Shown: piece by piece, positions 45,330 through 55,706 of the stretch
Position numbering within the stretch: the first letter of the stretch is position 1
How the letters are laid out: each line of letters begins with the position of its first letter
Assembly: GCF_009017415.1 (NCBI RefSeq)
Contig: NC_092405.1
Location: forward strand, 3,782,001 to 3,846,000
Origin: Aspergillus flavus
Taxonomy: Eukaryota > Ascomycota > Eurotiomycetes > Eurotiales > Aspergillaceae
Direction: 5' to 3'
DNA: 64,000 nt
Notes under the pieces: generated by a model
The model's input: the letters and a program-made list of their open reading frames with translations, nothing else
Told to the model about the DNA's origin: nothing
Databases searched by the model: none
Position numbers and translations under genes: made by a program

Positions 45330-46378
45330 ATGCCACGCAAAGATATCTCATTCAAGGCCTCTGGCAATGTCACATTGTGAGGATGGCTCTACAGGCCCCA
45401 GGATGCCGGCGACAGCAAAGTACCCTGTCTTGTCATGGCTCATGGATTTTCGGCCTTGAAAGAAATGGATCTGGACGCTTTTGCCGCTCACTTCGTGTCC
45501 AAGCTTCCCCTGTCATGCCTCGTCTATGACAACCGTGGTTTTGGCGACATTGATACCAAAGACCAGCCACGTCACGAGATTCTTCCTGCGCAGCAGATCA
45601 GCGACTATTCAGATGCCATCACTTACGCCCAATCTCGGTCCGATGTTGACTCGCACAAGATTGGTGTCTGGGGTAGTTCCTACAGTGGAGGCCATGTTTT
45701 ATGGCTTGGTGCTGTCGACAAAAGAGTTAAAGCGGTGCTATCTCAGGTCCCCTGCGTTGATGGATGGTTCACTTTCCACAGGCTGATCCGCCCCGATTTC
45801 AGGGCGGGTCTGAATCAGCTATTTCAAGATGTGGGTAGATAGCCGTGATCTCCGCTGATCTGATACTGGCTTACCTTTGATTCTCGATAGATCGCCTAGC
45901 CCGAGCGGCAGGGAAGCCTCCCGGAATGTTGCCTGTGGTTAACGCCGACGTCCATGGACCATCCGCACTGCCCACACCCAACAGCTACAACTTCTTCATG
46001 AAGTGGGCCAAGAAGAGTAACTGGTAAAATGAAGAAACTGTCAAGAGGTGAGTACTTGTTCGTTGGTACAGCGGATGGTTATTAATGGCAATAATCATGT
46101 TGAGGCATTCCGCGAGTATAATCCATCCACGCACATCCACCACATTTCTCCTGCGCCATTGTTGATGACCGTCGCCCAGAATGACGTCCTCACCCCGACT
46201 AATATCGCCCCTAGAAGCATTTTCGCGTGCCCTTGAACCGAAGCAGCTTCATATCTTGCCCGGGGGCCATTTTGATGGATACTCAGGGCCAAACTTCGAG
46301 GCTAACGCTGGTTGTCAAACGGAATTCCTTCGCAAGCATCTTTGCTCTTCAGAGATGGCAGAATATGCGGTTTACTAA
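45330..46378 (+). pseudogene. Alpha/beta hydrolase (polyketide-transferase-like/S15-related) pseudogene
   Basis: ATG 45330 starts MPRKDISFKASGNVTL, then an in-frame TGA (45378-45380) interrupts before GWLYRPQDAGDSKVPCLVM. The body is clear: AHGFSALKEMDLDAFAAHF, YDNRGFGD, nucleophile elbow GVWGSSYSGGH, SQVPCVDGW, then an intron near 45838-45896 and DRLARAAGKPPGMLPVV. A second stop (TAA) follows MKWAKKSNW; later HISPAPLLMTVAQNDVLTPT shifts frame near 46200 into LEAFSRALEPKQLHILPGGHF, which carries the catalytic His. I associate this family with fungal polyketide transferases and dienelactone-hydrolase-like enzymes (from memory). Three lesions exclude a full-length product. Confidence 0.78.
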
Positions 46379-46783
46379 AGAAAAAGAAATGAATAGAAGT
46401 ACTGGGCTTTAGAAGAGTATAGTAAATAAGAGTAGATTATAAGTAGAGAAGTGGATAAAAAAGTAAACTATGCAAGAGTTAGTCTTTATAATTAAGAATA
46501 AATCTTATTCTGCGCTATTTACTTAGACTTGAGTTCACTATAATATCTACACAGTCAATAAATACATAGGCATCCCGATAGTATACATGGGAGCCTTGGG
46601 GATAGTGAAGCCAGGTTTATTTTATTTTTATTTAAGAAATAGAAGATGAAGCATTAGAAAAGAGTACATAACAGTGTAAGATATCCAAATAGTTCAGGAT
46701 AGGGATGACGTCAGAAGGACGAGCATAAATCCAGCCACTTTAAACCCCATCTCACCTTGAATCAGCACTCATAACGATATAAA
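46379..46783. other. AT-rich spacer and promoter of sulfite oxidase gene
   Basis: About 400 bp, very AT-rich at 46380-46520 and 46610-46670. A TATAAAA touches the ATG and is therefore not a promoter. Confidence 0.5.
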
Positions 46784-48056
46784 ATGACCTACACAGTATG
46801 TCCTGGAATCACTTAATGACTGTTAAGAATACTATTAACATAATCAAGCACACAGAATACTCCGCCCAAAACCCCCTAAACCGGGAACCACCCGTGAAAA
46901 CCCTCGTCTCAAGGTAACCGCACATAAACAACCCAAAAGCCATCTTACTAACCATATTACAGCTTCTTCACCCCGGAAGATATTTCCTATGACCGCAACC
47001 ATGGCCCCATCCCGCATCTCACCGCAGATACTCACACCGTCCGAATAGACGGCAATGTCCCCAGCCCACTCTGCCTATCCATCCATCAACTCCAAACTGA
47101 GTTCCCCCAGCACGAAGTCATCTGCGCTCTAGAATGCGCGGGGAACCGGCGACACGCTATGCGCACACTACTTAAGGAAGTTCAGGGGATCGACTGGGGC
47201 GATGCGGCTATTATGAACTGTAAATGGAAGGGCCCCAGATTGAGGGACGTTCTACTTCGAGCTGGGGTGAAGTCGAGCCTGGATCGGGACTTATATGTTG
47301 CGTTTTCGTGCTACCAGGTACAATGTCAGGAGGATGATTGGTTTGGTAGTAGTGTGGAGTTGAAGAGGTGTCTGGATGAGGATATGGATGCTATTCTTGC
47401 TTTGGAGGTGAGCTACGACATCCATATTTCTTGCGGGCTTTTTGCATAGAGCTGATAGGTGACAGATGAACGGTTCGCCGCTCACACCGAACCACGGCTA
47501 TCCGGTCCGAGTGGTCCTCCCCGGCATTGCGGGTGCTAGGTGGGTCAAGTGGCTCGATCGTATCACTGTGCAAGACCATGAGTCGTCGAATTTCTACCAG
47601 CAGCGCGATTACAAGGTTCTGCCGCCGGATGCGGTCGATAGTGCTTCGGCGGAGCCCTATTGGGACCGCACACCTGCTATGTGTGATATGCCTATTAATT
47701 CGGTTGTGGCGGTGCCGGGCGATGGGGAAACAGTTCATCTTTCAGAATCGAGTACTCTTGAGATGAAAGGGTATGCGGTGCCGCATGGCGCGGACGGCCC
47801 GGTTACGGGTGTGCAGGTTTCCGCCGATGGAGGCCAGACATGGGTGGATGCTGAGATCGAGGGTTCTTCTCTTGAGAGGAAATGGTGTTGGGTTTTGTGG
47901 AGAGCGAAAGTCAGGGTTGAGAAAGGAACTGGAAAGCAGGTTCTGAGTCGTGCATTTGATAGGGGTGGGAATGTGCAGCAGGAGCATTCGCAATGGAATC
48001 TGAGGGGTGTGGGATATAATGGATATGGAAGGGCAAGTGATCTTATCGTTGTTTAG
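46784..48056 (+). CDS. Sulfite oxidase-type molybdenum cofactor enzyme without heme domain
   Basis: Exons 46784-46795 (12 nt), 46849-46913, 46963-47407 and 47466-48056 give 370 residues. The first intron is best closed at AATCAAG, giving MTYTHTEYSAQNPLNREPP. The Moco domain shows NHGPIPHL, the molybdenum-ligand cysteine in ALECAGNRRH, then NGSPLTPNHGYPVRVVLPGIAGARWVKWL, the conserved signature; the dimerisation domain includes GYAVPHGADGPVTGVQVSADGGQTW. Sulfite oxidases turn sulfite to sulfate. The N-terminal cytochrome b5 domain of animal enzymes is absent, as in plant and many fungal forms, so the electron acceptor may be oxygen or another protein. No transit peptide is obvious; a peroxisomal signal is not visible either. 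Confidence 0.93.
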
Positions 48057-48134
48057 TGAATAAGCTATCGGGCATGCTTCACAGATATCATAATATTGAC
48101 ACTGGTCTATACAACATTATACATACATAACCGA

Positions 48135-49317
48135 TCAGGGGAGCACGATGTACTTCTCCAAGTGCTTAGGGATAGCGGTTCTCAGACCCTTGCTCTGGAG
48201 CCAGTTGTTCGAGAACAGACGGTCGGCGTAGCGGTAGGCGCCATCACACAGAATGGTGACGACGGTCTTACCCTTGCCGAGCTTTTCGGCAACTTCCTTG
48301 GCCGCAACAACGTTGAGCGCAGAGCTAGCTCCAAGATAGAGACCTTCCTCATCGAGGCAGCGGTAGACCATCTCGATCGACTTCTCATCGCTAATGTTCA
48401 AAGACCCATCCAAAAGATCAATGTCGGGCTGAAGGTTGTCCGTGACGCGGCCCTGACCAATACCCTCCGTGATACTGCTTCCCGAGCGCTCGATTAGGTT
48501 TCCGCCGCTCTGGATGTAGCTGTGCAGAACACTGCCCGGGGGGTCGGCAAGGAAGCACTTCACCCGGCCGTCGGAAGCGGTCTTCAGATAGCGGGTAATT
48601 CCGGCCAATGTTCCTCCGGTTCCAGTAGCACAAGTGAAAGCATCGACCTGTCCGCCAGTCTGGGCCCAGATTTCCGGCCCGGTCATCTCAATGTGGGCCT
48701 GGCGATTGGCAGTGTTGTCGAACTGGTTCGTCCATACGGCGTTATCCAGGGATTCGGCATGTCTCCTTGCCTGGTGGTTGTAGTTCTGCGGGTTGTCGAA
48801 GGCGACGGCCGGCACAGGGTAGACCTCCGCTCCCAACAGCCGCAACAAGTCAATCTTACCCTGGGACTGCGTGTTGGGCATGTAGATGACAAGCTTGTAG
48901 CCCTTTGACCTACACACGTGCGCCAACCCAATTCCAGTGTTACCAGCTGTTCCCTCAACCACTGTACCACCAGGCTTCAAAAGTCCCTTCTCCTCGGCAT
49001 CCTTGACGACGAACAATGCTGCACGGTCCTTCACACTGCCTCCAGGGTTCTGGAACTCAGCTTTACCGAGGATGTTGCAGCCAGTCTCCTCGGAGAGGCG
49101 CTTCAATTGGATAAGTGGTGTGTTTCCAATTGCTTAATGACAAACTGTCAGAAGCCATTGTTCGTGTAGCTAACCTTTATTTTCGTCTTCTTAGCGTACC
49201 TTCTGTAAGACCGTTAACGTAGCCCTGAGCTTGCGACACCCGGACGCTATAGGCGGTCGATCCTTCTGCTGCGCGGAGCGCAGTGGTGCCGAAGCGCCGA
49301 ATACTTTGTCGGAACAT
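48135..49317 (-). CDS. Cysteine synthase (O-acetylserine sulfhydrylase), mitochondrial type
   Basis: Two exons, 49200-49317 and 48135-49132, intron 67 bp, 371 residues. The first 35 residues ([17 protein letters not shown]) are a mitochondrial presequence. The fold type II PLP enzyme motifs are all there: PLP lysine in [11 protein letters not shown], substrate loop GTAGNTG, phosphate loop ATGTGGT, and EGIGQGRV. The end ([20 protein letters not shown]) is that of fungal second cysteine synthases rather than bacterial CysK. It makes cysteine (or a related thiol product) from O-acetylserine and sulfide. It converges with the sulfite oxidase gene (79 bp between stops). A TCACGTGA site and a telobox-like motif lie upstream. 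Confidence 0.93.
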
Positions 49318-49454
49318 TGTTTCAAAAGGCTTCGAAGGCTAGCACAGCTACTCCCGAACGCCGTCTGCTATGCAAGAGACAATTAATGGAAGAAGACCAT
49401 TCCATTCCCCGGATTCCCAAATGCCGATTGTCGGCCTTAGTCAGCGATAGCGCA

Positions 49455-49462
49455 TCACGTGA
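49455..49462. promoter_or_regulatory. TCACGTGA palindrome, Cbf1-type site
   Basis: Perfect 8-bp palindrome 138 bp upstream of the cysteine synthase ATG. In yeast, Cbf1 binds TCACGTG at sulfur-amino-acid genes; its use here is inferred. Confidence 0.5.
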
Positions 49463-49676
49463 GCGATGGCGTGATAGCTTGTACGAAGAGGAGCCTCAAT
49501 TGTACATTGCGCATAACGTTGACTAGATAATGCTTGATATTAATTTAATCCAGTTGATGGAGTGACATAACGATAACTCGTATATAATATAGTGAATAGA
49601 TAGTGGCAATTGACATAGATTTGGTCCCATGCCGCTGTACTGCCTTTGATGGTCAGATATGACATAATGTACTGCA

Positions 49677-49688
49677 AACCCTAACCCT
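49677..49688. promoter_or_regulatory. Telobox-like motif AAACCCTAACCC
   Basis: Two telomere-like CCCTAA units, about 270 bp upstream of the condensin ATG. The same unit occurs at telomeres (TTAGGG)n; here it may be an interstitial repeat or a telobox bound by Myb-type factors. Confidence 0.4.
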
Positions 49689-49956
49689 TATCTTAGTCTT
49701 TCCCGTTTTGGGCTGTTTGTTTATTCTGCACCCCGTGACTGCGGGTTATCGTCCGCAATGTTTTGGCGATAACTCAAGCAGACGGCAATATCATCCCACC
49801 TTGATCCAGCAACTACAGACGCGCCATTCAACGAATTCCGGTCTCCGAATCTATCCTATGACACGATTTTGAGATGTTATCTGACTGACTTATGCGACAA
49901 CTCCTTACTTGACCGACACATTTCGACTCAAACCTCTACCCCTCCACCCAGACACC

Positions 49957-52900
49957 ATGCCTGGTCGATCTTCCGCCCGTTCGACCTCTGCGACGACATC
50001 GCGTAGACCGTCCGCTCAACCATCACTATCTGGCGGGCGCGCGGGCTCTGTGACTCCTTCCGTCGCCATCCCGGAGGAACCCCCTTTGCCCGAGGCTTTT
50101 CCCAATTTGCGCCGGGATGTCTGCTCACTCTTCGCTGATGCGCAACGCTCAACAACCGGACACCGAAAACTCGTCGTACGACTTAGAAAGCTCCAAGAAG
50201 CTTGCTGCGGGATATCACAGAAGAGCTCTAAGAAGAATGGTAAAGAGGTTCAAGAGGACACCTTGATCCCAGGTGAAGAGACACTCCCCGAAACGGAATT
50301 TAATGTGGAGATTGGTCGCTGCATGCTACGTATTCTACCTATCAAGAAGTCAGAGCCCGTTGGCGACCGTATCCTGCGGTTTATTGGCACTTTCTTGACC
50401 CATGCATCCGAAAAGGATGCCGAGATTTTCGCGAGCGATGATGATGAAGTCAGCGCCGAAACGCCCACGTCCCGTTTAGCCGCCAGCCTGGTTGCCCTTG
50501 TTATGCCGCTACTAGCTACTAAAGATAGGACGGTCCGCTTCCGTGCGACACAAATAACTGCGCACATTGTGAACTCTCTAGAGACGATTGATGACGACTT
50601 GTACCATACTATCCGACAGGGCCTCCTAAAGCGGATCAGAGATAAAGAACCATCTGTGAGAGTGCAAGCTGTGATGGGTCTTGGCCGCTTGGCAGGCAAC
50701 GAGGATGAAGAGGATGAGGATAGCGCAGTCTTGGTCGAGAAGCTTGTTGACATCATGCAGAATGATACAAGCGCAGAGGTGCGGAAAACTTTACTCCTCA
50801 ACCTACCTCTTCTCCGAAAAACACTTCCATACCTTCTTGAACGAGCTCGCGATCTCGACGCCGCCACACGGCGAGCATTATATGCGCGCCTACTCCCTAC
50901 TCTAGGTGACTTCCGACATTTATCACTATCAATGAGAGAGAAGTTGCTCCGTTGGGGTCTAAGAGATCGTGACGAAAGTGTTAGGAAGGCTACCGGGAAG
51001 CTCTTTTACGATAGGTGGATTGAGGATGTTGCTAGTACGGATAACGATGAGGAAGGCCCAGCTAATCAACGCTCTCCGCCGAACATACCAGCCCTCTTGG
51101 AGCTGCTCGAGAGAATCGATGTGCTGAACTCTGGCATTGAAACCGGTATAGCTCATGAAGCCATGCGTAGCTTCTGGGAAGGTCGCCCTGATTATCGGGA
51201 AGCGGTCGTCTTCGATGAGGAGTTCTGGGAGTCCTTGACGGCTGAATCAGCTTTCCTTATTCGCTCATTCAACGACTTCTGTCGTGTGGAACATGACGGA
51301 AAGTTCGACAATTTGGCTGACGAGAAAATGCCCGAGGTCACTGCCCTTGCCTACTTCTTAAACAAATATATGACCGACCTCTTGCAGCGGAAGAAGACGG
51401 CCAAGGAAGCCGGTACGGCCACTGATGATGACTCTGTCGAACATGAGTTTGTTGTTGAACAGTTGTTACATATTGCCATGACACTAGACTACAGTGACGA
51501 AGTCGGCCGACGCAAGATGTTCTCATTACTCCGCGAATCCTTGGCGGTTCCAGAGCTGCCTGAGGAATGTACTAAACTCGCCATCGAGACACTGCGATTC
51601 GTTTGTGGGCCAAACGCTGCCGCCGAGAACGAGTTCTGCAGTGTTGTTCTGGAGGCCATTGCCGAAGTTCACGATACTATTGCCACTGAAGATAGCTTCG
51701 TATCGGCCAGATCGGAAATCAGCGAATCCTCCAGTCGTCAGCGATCTGAAACTCCTGAAGCAAAGCCCTTCAACAAAGAAGAGGCCAAAGCAAAGGTTCT
51801 CAAAGAAATCATGGTCAACATGAAATGTCTTCACATTGCACTTTGTATGTTGCAAAATGTGGAGGGCAATCTGCAAGCAAACATGAATTTGGTTACGATG
51901 CTGAATAACCTGGTCGTTCCTGCGGTCCGCAGTCATGAAGCGCCAATTAGAGAAAGAGGTCTTGAATGTCTCGGGCTTTGCTGCTTGCTTGACAAGGTCG
52001 GTACCTATCATTCTATGCCTCTGATGTATGCTAACAGTCCTCCCCACACCAGACCTTAGCTGAAGAGAACATGACACTTTTTATCCATTGCTACAGCAAA
52101 GGCCACGAAGCTTTGCAGACGACGGCCTTACACATCCTGTGTGACATGCTGACGACTCATCCATCGTTGCTCGCGCCTGTTACCCAGCCTGACGGAGAGA
52201 CTGTGACACCGCCGGTGTTCCAGAAGCCATTACTGAAAGTCTTTGCTAGGGCACTCAAGTCCAACTCTCCGAACAGTGTCCAAGCAACCGCCGCCACGGC
52301 TCTTTCCAAGCTGTTGCTCACTAATACCTTTACTCCCTCTGGGGCCAATGTCCCTCCAGCTATCCAGGAGTACAACCAAACATCCGTCGAGACCCTCTTG
52401 CAGTCACTTGTAGTTACTTTCTTCCACCCCCGTACTCGCGAAAACCCCGCACTCCGGCAGACTTTAGCCTACTTCTTCCCCGTATACTGCCACTCCAAAT
52501 TGTCAAATACCGAACATATGCGCAGGGTTTCTGTACCGATTGTCCGGGCGGTCCTCAATGCGGCAGAGGAGCACTTTTCACTTGAAGCGGAAGAGGATAG
52601 TGATGGCGATATCGATGAGAGTGTTGGACAGCGGGAATTGAAGGCGCTGATGAGTGGTGTTTTGGGTATGCTCGCCGAGTGGACTGACGAACGGCGAGTC
52701 GTTGGACTGGGCGGAGAAAAGATCCTCGCAGGCGGCGCCGCCAGTTCCAATGTATGTGGTTGGGTCCATCTAGCGCTGGTGAAGGACATCCTGGAGCGTG
52801 TGCTGGGGATCAGCGAAGGTCCCAACCGCTGCTCTAAAGAAGAGAAGAAGCTCCTCTTCTCTCTGCTTAGCAAGCTCTACATCGCTCCTCCCGCTGTACC

Positions 52901-53330
52901 CTCAAGGGCTGGTTCTCGCAATCTGGAAGGCGAAGACCCAATCGCCCCAAGTGCTCGGAGTAACCAAAACGAGGTTAGCCCTGAGAATGCCGCGCTTGCA
53001 CAAGAGGTGAAAGAGCTTTTGGACGAAACGATCGAGGAAGGTCTGGCTTCTGAAGCGGCTAGCAGGAATGCCCTTGTCAAGGTCAAAAACTCGGTCCTTA
53101 AGCTCCTAGCAGCGGCTCAGGGCCGCCCGAGTAGCTCCCGAATTCGCGAGGGAACCGAGGAGGGAGACAGTGATATGCTCAGTCTTCGTTCCGGCCGGTC
53201 CGGTAGCGTCCGCCCCTCCATCGAGCCTGGTGCTTATCGTCGCGGGGTGTCTATCGAACCCAGCATTATGGAGGAGGACGAGAACGAGGATAGCAGGACG
53301 ACGATCAAGTCTGAAGCACACGATTACTAG
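49957..53330 (+). CDS. cnd3: Condensin complex subunit 3 (CAP-G / Ycg1)
   Basis: Two exons, 49957-51996 and 52053-53330, phase-0 intron of 56 bp, 1105 residues, normal for the family. ATG 49957 is the first in-frame ATG. The N-terminus (1-45) is a Ser/Arg-rich tail; then HEAT-repeat helices run to about residue 1000, for example SLVALVMPLLATKDRTVRFR, RVQAVMGLGRLAGNEDEEDE and EKLLRWGLRDRDESVRKA. The second half carries the Cnd3 C-terminal region (LAEENMTLFIHCYSKGHEAL). The tail is acidic and disordered, with Ser/Thr sites. The protein binds condensin's kleisin Brn1 and DNA, and helps chromosome compaction in mitosis. Long acidic loops (EDEEDEDS; EEDSDGDIDE) are typical. No defect seen. Confidence 0.95.
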
Positions 53331-55706
53331 GAGTTGCCTAATGCGTTCCTTTTCTGGGTTGGCGTTGACTGATGGGTCCTGTTGGGATATGGTCTCGGGA
53401 CGACATGCGGACTTGTTACCATGTATTTAATTCATGTTTATACATTTCGAGGCTTCTTAGTAAATGTTTTCTGTTCTTTCATCCAAGATACTTGAAACGC
53501 CAGATATCTGTTAATGATCGTCGAAGCTTGAATTGCGCCTGATATATCATGAGACATGTAGCCAATGCAATTTTATATCATGGACTTAATAGGTTGAAGA
53601 TGTCATCAAGGTTTATAGTAGAATGAAGATTACTCGGACGGTCTATGGGACAAGTACAAAGGTGGGAGGGGGTTGGCAAAAGTTAATGAGAGATATGTCC
53701 CAAGATATGCCATTAAATCACTTCGAACCACCGACAAGATCGTGGTAATCAAATCCAGAGTGTTATGGTGTAGAAAATGACGTACCGAGGTAATATGCAC
53801 AGAGCGTAGCCTCCAATTTAAGTATTTTCTTGGAACTAGGCAAATATACCATTACGTGTCGCTGAGGCTATCCGCTGTCTGTTTCATCTTCGTATGACCG
53901 ATGGAGATTGGCATTAGTCATGTGTTCACTTCCATGATGAAGTATACGAGCTCCATGTCGAAGTATTATAAGTCGATTGACAGTGTAAAGAACTCTAGAA
54001 GAGGTAACCGGAGAGTGTTTCAATGAGAACAAGCTGACATATATAGTCAGTCCATTTGGTATAGTTAAGGACGGATGGGCACGTGCACGGGGCAACGGAA
54101 TCGGTGGTCAAGGCCCAGGCAGATAACTTGTTGGAGGCTGGAGCCTGTACGAGAGCTGCGGCCAGGTCACTAGTGGTGGGTTAGCTTGCGTTTATTATTG
54201 ATGGCCGACCGTTGTTATGGCCTGACATCGTGGGTGATACGGACCAGTCAGCCCTCTTGCTCACCTGTTGGGTTAGATCTAAAAATGTCTCACTTGTTAA
54301 TTAATTCACCTGGGGTTTGACCCTCGTAGAGAATTGCTTCTATTCATTTTTTATAGATAGAGGAATAGGGATATGGTAATTCAGACCTTTACATCACAGT
54401 ATCTAATGATTGCTTCTTTTTTATATCTATATTCTTTTGGTAATAAACATTCCAGAATGATTGATTCTCTGGCTCCGTACCATGAAAAATACACACTAAG
54501 GGTATTGCGTACTGTTTTCCTCGGATGCGAGACTGGGCGGATGAGGGATCCATTCATCCATGGACTGGGATTGGAAGAAAAATGACTGGCTCTTGGTCAG
54601 ACCAGGAACTGAACTTGATCACTAGTATTTAGTTAACTTGGAGGAGGTACGGTATTTACGGGGAGGAATTAATCTCCTAGGGGCTTTTCATAGGTGCATC
54701 GGGTTCTGGTGACCGTCAAATGTGATACCGCGGACAGAAGTACCTTACAGCTGGGCGGTTAATGAGAGACATGGATAGATTCATGTATACTAAATAAGTA
54801 CCATCCCCTATTCTTACGACCCCAACCATTAACTGACAATGCTATTTATATTTATACTCTTAGGGGTAGATTAACTGCGGTGGACAGGACTCAAGTCACC
54901 AGTATTCTGGCACAACGCATGGATCACTAGATATACCACCACTTTAAGGATAGATATATCGAGAATGAGACCTAATTCCGAGAATAGAAGCGCAGCTTTC
55001 ATAGCCACGGTGCTCAGACGGGAGGGTTGATGGCTCGGGGTTAAACGTGAGGTTCTCCTGGTACGACGGTGGACTCAAAATACAAACCAATGGACACTAG
55101 CGATTAACTTTCTTGTAAATCAGCAATAAATTCAAATCAACCCAAGAGGTAAAAAAAAATATGTGAGAGACAAAGCAGAACATCGCATCGCTCATCGCAT
55201 GTAGAAAATCAATTCTAGCAGAGTAAAATACTGGTAGAGAATATCATATAAAATATCATCTAGATTTATAGATTTATTGATGGTTCTTTTGAAATTTCAA
55301 CCCCGTGATCGAATTTTTTTTCATTTACTATCCTTTTGTCAATTTTTTTTTTTCATTCGAATTTCCCCTCAAACCCCCGAAACTTTTCTTTTTAATCTGG
55401 ACGCTCCACCATCAATCCCTCAGACTCCTCTCTCGCTGATTCCCATCTTGGACTGGGCAACAATTCTTCCTGACTCTTCTTTCTTCCCTCTCCCTCTCCC
55501 TCTCCTCCTTCTCCTCCCCCTTTCACCTCCCCTCCCCGTGATTCTTTTCGAATTCACGACGGTCTTAATTCGGTCGTGGAACCCCGTGTCTCCGCTTCTT
55601 CGAGACACTGTTTTTCCGTCCCGGTTGACCCTTTTCCCTTTTGGCGTGAGAAGAGCAACCCCCCGTGATACTCAACCAACTGTAATCAATCAATCAATCC
55701 TGAGCG
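53331..55706. other. Long intergenic region with pyrimidine-rich leader
   Basis: 2.4 kb between two plus-strand genes. 53340-55250 has only short frames with no protein character. 55320-55560 is strongly C/T-rich and probably the leader of the Nrp1-like gene. Confidence 0.5.

Larger units (their letters stand above)
49318..49956. promoter_or_regulatory. Divergent promoter region between cysteine synthase and condensin genes
   Basis: 640 bp containing TCACGTGA at 49455-49462 and AAACCCTAACCC at about 49677-49688 (listed separately). No gene. Confidence 0.5.

Noticed and set aside
46778..46784. TATAAAA next to the sulfite oxidase ATG
   Set aside because: It overlaps the start codon, too close to serve as a TATA box.
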